NCBI RefSeq assembly: GCF_010183535.1
Contig: NC_071332.1
Coordinates: 15,128,001-15,192,000 of the forward strand
DNA: 64,000 bases
From: Caenorhabditis remanei
Lineage: Eukaryota; Nematoda; Chromadorea; Rhabditida; Rhabditidae
Reading direction: 5' to 3'
Part shown: piece by piece, positions 21,210 through 32,026 of the stretch
Position numbering within the stretch: position 1 is the stretch's first letter
Layout of the letters: each line of letters starts with the position of its first letter
Made by a program: the position numbers and the translations under genes
Notes under the pieces: model-generated
Database searches by the model: none
Told to the model about the DNA's origin: nothing
The model's input: only the letters and a program-made list of their open reading frames with translations

Positions 21210-22463
21210 CTAACATCGACAGTCCACGGGTGCCACGTCATTCTGATCGAATCCCCTCCAATTGGCATCTCGTCCACTCATCATTCTCATCTCGTAACAA
21301 TTTGGAATCCACACGTATCGTCCGGTCATCTCCGAGCATCCAAAATTGTTTCTCCATGGGTACATTGCAAAGCTGGGTTGTGGTGGGATTGGCAACGACG
21401 GTGTGCTACTTCCTTGTTGATATCAGCCACGGCTCCGCTGCGAATGCTGCCCCAACGTCTCTGGAAAACTAACTTTCAGTTCATGTTGCATTCTCGAGTT
21501 CTCTTTAGGATTCTTCTTTTCCCAACGATCGTGTCTCTCAAAGGCTCCAACTTTCTCCTTCCGACCAGGATTTGGACTTCTTGTCACGGAACTCTTGCAT
21601 CTCTCCTTTCCAGTCTCTTCACGATTCCTCTGAATCTTCACAAACTTCTCATCTGTCCAACGTCTCACATGTCTCTTCATCGATCCGTTCTTCACAAACT
21701 CTGTCGATCTTTTTCTCGGCTTCGATTCCTTCACGTATATGCCATTGACTTTGTAGATGTCTCTTCTTCTGTTCGGTGTTTTCGCAACTACATGATTAAC
21801 TCTGTGACCCGAGCGGTCTGACTTCACATCATCTTGTTGTTCTCGGCACTTCTTGGATATATGTCCTCTGCGTCCGCAGTCAAAACATTCCTTATTCTTG
21901 GCCCAACGATTCATTGCGTTATGCTCACCTCCACATCGATGGCATTTCTTCTTTCTCTGATTATGATTTCTCGTCGGCATCTCTTCGTTCGAATCATCTT
22001 TTTCAACTGTAGAACTTCCTTCGTTCTCACGTTGCTTCTCTTTTCTTAGCAAGTGTCTCTGGCTCGATCTTTTCTGTTCTTCACTTGTTCTACATCCCCC
22101 AATGTTTTTGGCGTCTTCTCTGAACTCTAGAAACTTCATGATTTCATGCTCCAATTGAATTAGTGTCGTCGTCGGTCTTGTCTCCATAATCTGTATAGCC
22201 CGAGCTCTTATATCAACTGTTCCGTTAGTTCTTAGACCCTTTATCCACATCAAACACTGCACTTGCTCTGAACTCATCTCATTGAATTTGGCATCTACAT
22301 AGGCTTTCTTCACTCTTCCAGTGTACTCTCCTAAATCGCCGCCTTCGTCTATGATTTTCAAAAATTCCATTCTTCTGGAAATGTTGATCTTGTCGGTGGA
22401 AAACATTCTTTCAGCTTATTCACAATTTCCTCAAATTTGAACTCACTCGTCTTGTCTGGAAGG
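21210..22463 (-). mobile_element. truncated LTR-retrotransposon gag region
   Basis: An open frame at 22406-21423 encodes a basic nucleocapsid-type protein with two zinc knuckles, the first CHRCGGEHNA-like and the second CFDCGRRGHISKKC (a complete C-x2-C-x4-H-x4-C). These are followed by a long Arg/Lys/Ser-rich tail. This is typical of Ty3/gypsy-like or related Gag. The N-terminal part (FEEIVNKLKECF-like, 22410-22463) is in another frame, so there is a frameshift near 22400. The 5' end is cut off exactly where the str duplication begins (22464). The pol, LTR and 3' regions are absent; a short further frame at 21395-21210 is unassigned. A dead fragment. Confidence 0.75.
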
Positions 22464-23912
22464 ATTCACTTTATTTTCAAGAGCGACACCAGGACAAAAC
22501 CATTTCGAATTATTTACAACAGACAAAAAATTAGTTAATCATGAAGCACTCGTTGGTGCTGTTGGCTCAGTTCTCGATTGATTGATCTCAATAATAATTT
22601 TTCGAATGACTTTGAAGATCTTCTTCGCAGTTATTCTGTATTCTGACACGACATACATCACAGTGATGGAGTCCATAGCTGGGTAAAGTGTGAAGCAACA
22701 CAACAATACTCCAGATGGAAGGCTAATGTCCAAGTTTAAGATTGGAAGTAGCATTATCAAAGAGGCTGGGAGAAACAAAGTCAGTGTGGGGGCAGTGATC
22801 TGAAATTTCTATAGAGTATAAAATACATTTTGATTTTTTTTAATTTACCTGAAGAACCAAGGTCTTGAAAAGTTGTTCATGAAGTTTTCTCAGAGTCTGT
22901 GAGAAGTTTTTAATTTTATCTGCCATTTTTGTATGCATAGACCATCCACAGTAGATCATGACCCCATATTGAAAGATCATAACTGAACATATATTTAGCA
23001 CCCCCATAATATTCCACCAACGAACTGATCCATCAACTGGATCGTAAGCAACAAAGGATATTGCAGGGAAACTGGAGATATTTGCATTATAACGAAATAG
23101 TATTTCTTCTCGAAAGTATTCAGATGACACTTCATCGTACGCCCAGAAAAGAAAGAATACAGCATATTGAAAACCAAAAAAAATGCAGTAAATATACCAA
23201 ATCACGGCGTGCCGTCCTTGGAAGTTTTGTAGTTTATTAACACTAAAATTTTTATTTCAAAAAAGCGCATTGTTTATTGATAAACTTTATTCAGTTTCCC
23301 CCCGGAACTCACTCAAAAACTGCCCAGTATCTATAGATAAACTGAACTGATAATAAGGACATTGTTGCAGAATGAATGAATGTGTAACCAACTTAAAAGA
23401 TACTTGATTTGATTTCAGACATCAGCAATTACATACCTAAAGGAAGATTTTTAGTTTTTGAACCACTCAATCCAAATGACTCGGTAAAACTAAAGAAAAG
23501 CATGCCGGCTTTGTAGTTGTGAGCGTTCTGAAAAAAACTTGGAATTTCAAATATCTAACCTTTGTTATAGTACCGGATAGACAATGATTTCGGCTGTAGC
23601 AAATAGCATTCCCAGCATGGTAAATGCACTTATCACAAATTTATATGAACCAAACATTTTTTGAGCTCCGTGGTAGTTCAAAATTAGCAGAATTAGCCCG
23701 AAGAAAATAGAAGAGACAAATCCGATTTGCGGTACAAAATTAGTGACAGAGATCAAGGAAACGTAGTTTTGAGAAGAAAAAATCATAACACAGAGCTGTT
23801 TTTGTGCGAAAATGGCAATGTTTTCGTAATGAAACTATACGAAACTGGCAAGGCGGAGTTAGTGACTTTCAGATGAACCGGAAATTAGAAGTTGTATAGA
23901 CACCACGCTGTA
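22464..23912. repeat. segmental duplication carrying str gene, copy 2
   Basis: Partner of 13874-15310, same orientation. Left edge abuts the gag fragment and right edge abuts unrelated sequence containing a dispersed repeat. A small insertion of about 15 bp relative to copy 1 is visible near 23275. Confidence 0.9.
22539..23786 (-). CDS. str-type chemoreceptor, 345 aa, copy 2
   Basis: Exons: 23786-23574, 23527-23437, 23391-23313, 23242-22849, 22799-22539, identical in size to copy 1 except the last. Same Str landmarks (MFGSYKFVI, IHSATMSLLS, MIYCGWSMH, LHEQLFKTLVLQ, LYPAMDSI). The first donor is GTACTA and the exon 3 acceptor is TTTTAAG, both weaker than in copy 1 but still GT/AG. The C terminus is extended by about nine residues (ending PTAPTSAS) because of a base difference before the ancestral stop. 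Apparently intact. Substitutions relative to copy 1 (for example SCVAYD to SFVAYD) suggest divergence after duplication. Confidence 0.8.
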
Positions 23913-23939
23913 GGGAACACATGTGATACGTAATATGAA

Positions 23940-24175
23940 AAAACAATACAATTCTCCTCCCAAGAAAAAGATATCGTAGGCTGAAAAAGATATCGTAGGG
24001 AATAATCCACTCCTGAAATATGCACAAATATGAAAAAAAAATACTTCAAAAGTTTGAATAAAGCTGGTGATCAGATTCGGACACCCAGACACGCGAAGAG
24101 AAACTAGAATTCCGGACTTTTTACGATATTATCCAAACAATTCTTAATCTCGAGCCTTTCGTTCCAGGTTCTTTT
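23940..24175. repeat. dispersed repeat (ATTATCCAAACGATT family), copy 3
   Basis: Close to the copy at 18300-18540: CTGGTGATCAGATTCGGACACC, AAGAGAAACTAGAAT, GGACTTTTTACGATATTATCC. It immediately follows the str segmental duplication. Confidence 0.6.
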
Positions 24176-24184
24176 TCTATTTTC

Positions 24185-24318
24185 ATGGCCCGTCCCAACA
24201 AAGGCCCGGATAGTTGGCGCCATTATTCAAAATTCAATATTTTTTTGAATTTTTTCCCAATAAGAAAATTTTTTTGAATTTTCTTTCGGGCCGGGCCGCG
24301 CCATGACAAGTATGAATA
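24185..24318. repeat. GGCCCGG inverted-repeat element, copy
   Basis: Begins ATGGCCCGTCCC...GGCCCGG and ends CGGGCCGGGCCGCGCCATGACAAG, with an AT-rich GAATTTTTT interior. Same type as 91-339. Confidence 0.5.
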
Positions 24319-24975
24319 CGATGATATTCAAATCAACATAAGTTTCTGAAAGAAATCATCAATTGAAAATCGTAATGGATCTCGTAATTTGTGGAATCAT
24401 GTTGAAGAAAGACATTTGAAACTGCAGGCATGTTTTTCCGTTTAATTTTAAAGAGTTTTGAAATCATAACGTTTCTTTGCAAGGCAGTTGAAAAATATAA
24501 CGGCAATAAGAATTGTTTAGTTAAACATGAAACTGTTTGTTAACTGCAATATTACAGCTCATCCAGGTGAAATTCTTGAAAAAAATTTCAAACAAATTCT
24601 CGCCACCGGCTGGAACGCATCTGCTAATGTAGCACCTTCTCAATCTGTTCAATTGATTGTGAGATTTTTTGTTTTGTCCTATGAAAACTGGAACGTCTGA
24701 TAATTCTATTATTTTATTAAAAGTTCAGCCTGTTAAGAATTCTTCAGTTTTATGTCCCGTGATAATTCTAGTCAATGGATTTCAGCAGTGAATTCCCATC
24801 ATTTTAACACTGTGATTGATGAGTGATGACTGACAAACAAAAAAATCGATCAGCATTCTTGGCATTGGTGAAACTTTAAAATACAAAAAGCAACATCTTC
24901 ATTTCCAAATGAGATTGTAAATTTTGAAAAAATTGAAATGATCACAACAACAAATTACGAATCACAAATTCAAAC
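24319..24975. other. no gene recognised
   Basis: Contains GGCAGTTGAAAAATATAACGGCA (24483-24505), a piece of the MITE family found at 43863-44080 and 50240-50466. A short ATG frame near 24527 (MKLFVNCN) is followed by a GT site but no convincing downstream exon. Otherwise nothing. Confidence 0.35.
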
Positions 24976-26215
24976 CTACGGAGTGTTCACAATGATGTCC
25001 AATTTGTCTCTAATAGCATCCTTCTCATTCCAAGTTCTCTTCCAGTCTTCCTCAAAACTTTTCAAAGCACTTTGATCACATTCTCCTTCCATCATTGTCT
25101 TAACACATTCTTTGTCATTCAAGAAGTGTGGTAAAAGGACATAAGGAGATAATATCAAATCAGGTCCAGGGTTGATCCTTCGCTTTGGTTTGGATTGTTG
25201 TGTACATTCATATTCTGCTGCAGGGGTGCTCGTCACAATAAAAACAAAACATTCATCGAACGTGGTAGGCTTGCTCATATTTGCTGCCGCTTCACAAAGT
25301 CTCTCCATTGTGTTCGTTGTGTCTTCTCGGTACATGCACTGCTCATCCCAGCATTTCTGGAATAATTTAATGTCCCAATTTCAAATAAAATAATGAAGTC
25401 AACTCTATTCATACCTTTGCTTCCAGGCATATCGGTGTAAGATTAATTTTAACACTTTGATTTAGTGCCTTTGCTGACTTGTACTTCTCAACTTGTTCAA
25501 TGTATTTCGTAATCAGTGGAGAACATTGTTTCCCATTCATCTCATCATGCAGTGATCCGCACGTGGTCGGAGTACTGTCAACTGTCATAATTCTCACAAA
25601 ATTATTGTAGTTGGAATCAATATATTCGTTGGTTTTTGCAGAACAGTTGTTCTTTAAAAAACTCATAAAACATGACTTTCCAGATGTGTACGCATCTTTT
25701 CTTACTTCCATATCTTTCTGAAACTATTCATGCTTTGTATTATTCAGAGAAACAGAGCACAAACCGAGAACCAATCAAAATCTTCTGTCTATTTGTTGTT
25801 GGGTTCATAAACTTCTTTATAAAAATCTGACATGCAATCCGCTACTCCGAAGTATTCGAACTCCAAAAACAAACATTTCTCCTGAAAAGTGACTGCATTT
25901 TTCTTAACGTCAGCACACTCGCTTCCATTATAACATTTCTGAAAGCTCATATAATAGTTAGTATTTCTGAGAACAGTCTCCTACCACCACACTATGACAT
26001 GTGTTCAACACACTATTCATTTTATCGATAGAAGTATTGACACTTGGTGTTTCATCTATCGCCAGTCTCAGTTGATTGATATAACGGGTGCACATTCCAA
26101 GAGAAAGAACTGATTCCTTCGGATCACAATCCTTTGAGAAGACATAATCAGAGAGAATATTATCAGAAGCTTGGATTGATGCGACATGGAAGAGACACAC
26201 CAATGCCAAGAACAT
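24976..26215 (-). pseudogene. DUF19-like secreted protein with in-frame stop (member C)
   Basis: Four exons in the family layout: 26215-25985, 25938-25765, 25717-25415, 25356-24976; phases match and exon 2 is again 174 nt. Signal peptide MFLALVCLFHVASIQA, then DCDPKESVLSLGMC, KDAYTSGKSCFMSF, TTCGSLHDEMN and the closing block KECVKTMMEGECDQS...FEEDW. Exon 2 has a TAG at 25791-25789 (codon 127 of 363) in the position where paralogues have the conserved Cys before TEDFDxFS. Everything else is intact, so this is either a young pseudogene, a polymorphic null, or a sequence error. As read, only the first third would be made. Confidence 0.7.
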
Positions 26216-26903
26216 TTTGAGAACAAAATGAAACGACTGAATAGAGAATTTACGAACCAAAAAGTAGGTGTGTATTTTGTTTATCGGTCAGATCAATTTA
26301 TAAATTTTACTGAGTCATTTGCGGTTTTTGAACTTTTCAAAAATAGACAGTTTGAAATGTTTTTATTGAATTCTTTGAACTCCAATTGATTTTATGAAGT
26401 GAAATTGAATGAAATTTGCAATCTAAATAATCGTTAGTCTAATGCGTCATTATTCTCTAAACTACACAGACACTCACAGATCTATTCAAAATTTTGCACG
26501 GTTTTTGATAGTTGTGTTCTGTATAGATGTGAGTGGACTTTGGTGCTTGAAAACTACAGAAACTTGTTGAAAAAAGTGGAAAAAAAACTAAGAATTGAAC
26601 AGAAACCTTGTCTACTCGGCCGCCCTGAAATACTCTTCCATCTAGGTTTTTTGAGTCAGGAGAACGGGAATTGTTGCGTTTAGAGCGTTTTTAGCGTATA
26701 CTACAATAATGAAAGTTTCCTAGAATTGTCTTAAGTATTGGAATCTGAAATTAAAATATATGACTTCAGTCCTCCTTTAAATTCCCTCCCTGAAATTCAT
26801 AATATGAAATGCCGTGTCAGTGTAAAGTTGCAAAACTTATTAGGGAAAATATTTATTCATAGTCAGTTTGAAAATAACTGGAATGTGTCGGAGTCAAAGT
26901 TGA
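26216..26903. other. intergenic, nothing recognised
   Basis: Spacer between members C and D. No exons or clear repeats were seen on either strand. Confidence 0.35.
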
Positions 26904-28194
26904 TTAATTGAATAATGAAACTGATACATTGTTCTTCGATTCTTCATTCTTCATAGCAATGTTTGTCGCCCATTGCCATTGTGCATCAAAGTCAACCAAA
27001 GCTCCTTCAGGACACTCTCCTTTCATCACACTTCTCGCACATTCCTTATCTTTCCAGAAGTAATCTTTCTGCCCCTCAATCGAGAAGAATGATACAAATT
27101 CGTATTTTTGAGTACAGGGATACTTGGTTCCATTGATTCTGTCATCCAGATGTACCATGCAAGAGAAAAATGCTTCGTTCAAATTTTCTGCTTTTTTCAC
27201 TTCGTTGCAGAGATTTCCAGCAAAATCTCCAAATCCCTTTGGAAGAGAACACGAGTTATCGAGACAGTCCTGGATAAGAAACAAATAATTTTAATTATTT
27301 AAAAAAAGCCTTTTTTTCTAAAAACCTTACTTTCAACACGACACATATTAAAGTAAGATTCGTTGTATCTTTCTGAAAAAAGTCAATGATCGGTTTGTAT
27401 TCTTCCTTCTCATCATTTTCCATGGGCATAAGTTTCGAAATCATTCTGAATCCTTGCATCATTGCTCTTTCAATCGGTTGGTTGCATCGCAAGTCATTAA
27501 GTTCGTAATGCAGTCCTTCACATGTGGGTCCACTCGGTTTCACTGTCATCAGGTCCACGAAGGACTCATAATCGGAATTTAAATAATTCAGAGTTTTGTT
27601 GGAACACTCATTAGTAGCAATTTCCATCAAACAAGATCTTCCTTTGATAAATCCGTCACGTTTTACGGCGGTATCTTTCTGGAACAACACACTTTTTCGG
27701 TATCGAAAACAACAAACTCACTGAAAACCAGTCAAATCCTGCCGTACAATTATAAGTTCCTTCATAGATTGCCCCGTAAAATTCTAGCATACAGTCCTTG
27801 ATTCCAGTGTTAAAAACCTTCATATCCGCTGCCTCCCGTTCTAATTTCGCATTGTATTCTACAGCTTCCTTACAACCGAATTTTCTGTAACAGTTCTGAA
27901 AAACAACTTACAGTCTTTTGGCAATTGGGAAATAATTAAATAATTACTCACTGTTACTTTCTCATACAACTCTGTCATATTCTTCATCACTTCGTCTGTT
28001 GAAATCTCTCCGTCGTAATCCTCCAAATATCCGTCTACTTCTTTTGCGAGAAGATCACATTTTTGTTGTACAGCTAAGACTTCTTCAGTGGTGCAATTTT
28101 TGAGAGTGACATTTTCAGTTTTCTGAACAGCAACAGGAATTCCAGACAAAAATAACAAGTTTATAAGAATTAAAAGGTATTTGACGGCAGACAT
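26904..28194 (-). CDS. secreted Cys-rich protein, T20D4.11/DUF19-like, 376 aa (member D)
   Basis: Exons: 28194-27952, 27895-27722, 27678-27331, 27269-26904. Signal peptide MSAVKYLLILINLLFLSGIP, then NCTTEEVLAVQQKC, NCYRKFGC at the exon 2 start, CTAGFDWFS at its end, RDGFIKGRSCLMEI, CSNKTLNYLNSDYESF and the closing block KECARSVMKGECPEGA followed by FDAQW. It is the longest member because exon 3 is expanded by a charged insert (MENDEKEEYKP). Open throughout; the ATG is the one giving the signal peptide rather than the upstream TTG frame extension. Confidence 0.75.
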
Positions 28195-28300
28195 ATTGTG
28201 TATAGCGAGAACTACATGTTCAAGTTCAATTGAGATAATCCACATCGATTTATTATAGATTAATGTATGATTTACCAAATATTTTAGAGTATACAGTAGT

Positions 28301-29450
28301 TTATTGAATGATTTCAGTGTTGTTTCCCAAAGCAAATTCAAAAAATTCTTGAGTTTCTTCCAAGTTGTCTGCTGCTTCTTTTCCGCACAATTCCTCCAGC
28401 ATCAATTTTTTACATTCCGTTTTTTCTTTAGGCTCCTGATTTTTCAGACATGGATACTTCTCGTACGTGTCGATTTTCATCTCATAAATTTTTGTGGTAC
28501 ATTTCACGAACGGACTGTTACGAAATTTAGTTTCTTTCTGTCGATAATCCACATAACTTTTTTCCTTTTCAGTGTAGAGACAGGAATGTGACATGCATTC
28601 CTGGAATAGTTGAATTGGATGTATTTGGAAAATTGATAACTCACTTTAAGAATATTTCCCAGCTCCAAAAAGCCAGCAATCTCTTCCTGAGTGTTGTTTC
28701 CAGAATTAATCAGTTCCGAATCCATGCTAAGCCATTTATCTTTTATCACTTCGCATTGAAGTTTTTGATAAAGCGGATTGACACCTCGGCACAGTTTTTT
28801 CGATGAATCTGTGGTCAGGTAATCAACGATTAGGTCATAATTTTTGTGAATTAATTCAACTGCATCACGGTCGCATTCAAAGAATTGACTCTCATTAAAA
28901 ACTTGAAATACGCAAGACTTCCCAGATGTGAATGCTTTTCGTTTGGTCTCCATGTTATACTGAAATAAAAATTGATAAAGATCAAAGATTTTAATAGATA
29001 ACTTACCGACAAGAAGTCATAATCCTTCAAACAATCATAGTAATCAACCATATAAATTTCCTTGAACAACCACTTGATACATTCTGGAACCTCTCCAAAC
29101 ATTAGTCTATCTTCGTCACATAGTAACTTGTTTTGGTTCATTTTATCAATGGATGCTGCACATTTTATTGAACCGTAGCAGTTCTGAAATATCAACCCGA
29201 CAACTTTTTAAAAGATAATTTCACTTACAGTTACTTTCTGACACAAGTCGGTCATATTGTTGACAACTTCAGCTTTTGGATAATAATCCTCTGTTAAGTT
29301 TCTCAAGTCAACCAACTCGCGCTCTATCGGACCACATCTTCCAACAAATTGAGTGAGCTGCTCGCTGGAGCACAGTCGGAAACTTGCTCCGTTAGTTGAA
29401 TGGATAATGAGAAGGAGACAAAGAAAAATGAGAAAAGTAAGTTTTAACAT
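28301..29450 (-). CDS. secreted Cys-rich protein, T20D4.11/DUF19-like, 337 aa (member E)
   Basis: Exons: 29450-29229, 29183-29007, 28959-28645, 28600-28301. Signal peptide MLKLTFLIFLCLLLIIHSTNG; LCSSEQLTQFVGRCG, NCYGSIKC, CLKDYDFLS, KAFTSGKSCVFQVF, ECMSHSC, and a diverged closing block TECKKLMLEELCGKEA. Its 3' end lies only 106 bp upstream of the member D start codon on the same strand, close enough for operon-like expression, although the array may simply be compact. No lesion seen. Confidence 0.75.
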
Positions 29451-29613
29451 GTTGTAACTAGTAGCCGGGACGATTTCAACTAATCGAAATATATAGTTCG
29501 CTTTGTTATCCCTCTCGTGATTTAATCCCTCGTCAGTGCGGTATTTTAATTCTGTTTTTTAAAAGAAGTTCATATTTAGAAGAATCAACGATAGGACAAA
29601 TGAAAATTATCAA

Positions 29614-30282
29614 TCATTTCCTTGATACATGTTCATACATGACTAACGCTTTTGCAGTCATCTCGGCATTATAATCAACATTTTCTCCAGCAGCTGGCCC
29701 ACAGTAGTCCTCCAATATCTCTTTGACACAATCCTTCTTTGTTGTAAACTTCTCGATTTGATTTTGAACTTCATTATTATAAAAATCAAATCCATTGAGA
29801 CATTTGTACTTAGACAAATCGGGCGCCTCTTTTTTGATCTTCCACTGACAGGCTACATACTCCGTGTTCTTCGATTTTATTGCTTCACAGTTCTCTACCA
29901 TAATTTTCTTTTCAATGTCGGAATAGAAGCAGTCTGGGCTCATACTATATCTGAAATTATTCGTATTTTAATTATAATCAATTTTGAATAATCTTACCTG
30001 AATTTTGTCACACAAATCAATTAATTCAAGAACTCTTGTGTCATTAACTTTTGTGTGTATTCTAGCCAGGAAGCTAGCTTTCCAGCTCATAGCAGTAATC
30101 ATAGGTCCACATTTTAAAGAATAGTATTTATAGTATGAAAATTAGCATGAACTCGCGTCGGATGGCTTCACAGTTAACACTTCAATGAACTGATCATATT
30201 TTATGGAAAGAAGATTGTATTGAGCACGAGAGCATTCTTGTTCGGCAACTTCCAGAAAACAAGATTTTATTAACTTTCAACA
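29614..30282 (-). pseudogene. 5'-truncated DUF19-like gene (member F)
   Basis: Only the last two exons survive. The block from about 30282 to 30000 starts abruptly at KSCFLEVAEQEC, contains an in-frame TAA just after SDASSC (about 30146), and ends LIDLCDKIQ before GTAAGA. The final exon 29943-29614 reads MSPDCFYSDIEKK ... KDCVKEILEDYCG but does not join in frame, because the base after the acceptor leads into TAG. Signal-peptide exon is missing; a MITE sits just upstream at 30480. Clearly dead. Confidence 0.8.
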
Positions 30283-30479
30283 GACCGAACAAGCCTTTCC
30301 GAATTTTGTGAAAAACTGTGAAAGGATGAATAGAAAAAAGTGGAGAATCGTGTACTTTGGCCAAACGGAATTAGTGAATGGCGGTAGTTAATAAAATTCT
30401 CGCTGTAAAATCATGCATATCGTGCTTACTAGTTGAGTTTTTCAAAAGAATAATTTTGTAAGGGAAGAATTCACTGGTT

Positions 30480-30847
30480 AAAGGGGGACCCCAAAATTTC
30501 AAAGTTAAAAATTTTTGATACGAATCGATTCAGGAAGCCAGAGAAAAGAAAAATCGTCTTATCGCTAAGTCCGAAAATTAATCTGAAACGAGTTACGAGA
30601 CCCCAAAGTGTTGAAAATTACGTGCAGACGAGGGGAACATCTGAAAATTGTAATGTACTGAAAAACTGCACGACATGGAGCGTTTTTTGGCTTTTGAGGT
30701 CTTGTAGCTCCTTTCAGACTGAATTTCAGACTCAGGCCAAGAGAAATCTCTATTAGACAGGCCAAGAGACATCTCTATTTTTCCTGGCTTCCTGAATCGA
30801 TTCGTATCAAAAAATCTTGAAGTTTGGAATAGTGGTGTCCCCTTTTG
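30480..30847. mobile_element. 368-bp MITE with ~65-bp terminal inverted repeats
   Basis: Left arm AAGGGGGACCCC...TTTGATACGAATCGATTC...GGAAGCCAG, right arm the inverted complement CTGGCTTCC...GAATCGATTCGTATCAAA...GGTGTCCCCTTTT. The innermost about 35 bp of each arm are nearly identical. No coding capacity; it lies beside the truncated end of member F. Confidence 0.75.
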
Positions 30848-30963
30848 AATTGGTATGGTTCAAGGTATTGTCTTGCAAAAATTACATCAAAAATATATGA
30901 ATTCGGATGATAGTTTTATTGATAAACAAATTTCGCGACACTTCAAAAATATGTTCTTCGAAA

Positions 30964-31858
30964 TTAATCAAGTTGCTGAACAGGATTAGATTGTTTTACC
31001 AGAAGGTCTGCATAATAATCAAAGTTATCCACAGCCGATTCTCCACATGAATCTCTCATTATTTCTAGAGTGCATTCCTTCTTCTTTGAATACAATTCGA
31101 CTGTCAGTTCATTCGTTTCCAAATTGAAATCAAAGTCATCCAAACAAGTGTGGTTTGACAAGTCGGCTAGTTTTTCTTGAATTTTATGGTTGCATGCAAT
31201 GAACTCCGAGTTTTTCATTTTTATCATCGCACAGGTATCTATAATCCGCGTTTGCTCTGTTTCCTTGAGACATGTTTGTTTTATGCAAGCCTGGAAAGTT
31301 GGAGTACATAAAATACGTCGGACAACTTCAAATTGCTTACTGTTGCTTGCTCGCATAAATTAATCAATTTCAGAACTCTTGTGTCGTTGATTTCGGTGTG
31401 AACATCAACTACATCTTTAAGTTTCACAGCCATATCTTGAAGAACCGGGAAACATTTTAGAGCACTGTGTTGATAATATGGTTCTGAACAATTCGTTTCA
31501 TCCGAAGATTTCTCTGTGAGAATTTCTATGAATGAATTGTATTCCGCATTGATTTGCACGACGTCGGTAGGAGCACATACATCTTTCGCAACCTCTATAA
31601 AACAAGATTTCCCATCTGTGAATGCACTCTTTTGCACGGTAGAATTATTCTAAAGCAAAAATAGTTTGAAAAGGGGAAAATTGAATTTCTCACCGACAAA
31701 TACTCAAAACCACTCGTGCAGTTGTAAGATTTATGATACGCCGCTGAATAAAAACTGCTTAGACAAGGACCAATATTAGTATCCACATCTTTTTTAACTG
31801 GGGTGGAATTGATGGTAATTGAGAGGCCAGTTAGTATAACAAAACCTATTTGGATCAT
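30964..31858 (-). CDS. secreted Cys-rich protein, short DUF19-like form, 266 aa (member G)
   Basis: Three exons: 31858-31694, 31649-31341, 31290-30964. Signal peptide MIQIGFVILTGLSITINS (the in-frame TTG further out is not used). The first exon is the equivalent of exon 2 of members A-E: PCLSSFYSAAYHKSYNC...FEYLS, fused directly to a signal peptide. Exon 2 is 309 nt (KSAFTDGKSCFIEV ... VLKLINLCEQAT), exon 3 has ACIKQTC and the closing block KECTLEIMRDSCGESA followed by FDYYA. Thus the first two-cysteine module is absent. Intact. Confidence 0.75.
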
Positions 31859-32026
31859 GGTGAAATGCAAAATGAAAAAAAAACGGTGTGTGTTGAATAA
31901 TACATCAAATGGAGTTTAGTCGACGGTCACTTTTTTTATTTGTTAACTTATTCTATGTTGATTAGTCGGTTTTTTCAACGGAAAGAAACACAGAATCTTT
32001 ACACAGTAAACTTTATTCGAAAATAA

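Noticed and set aside
21378..22049. Plus-strand open frames opposite the gag region
   Set aside because: Antisense shadows of the zinc-knuckle gag frame; no motifs of their own.
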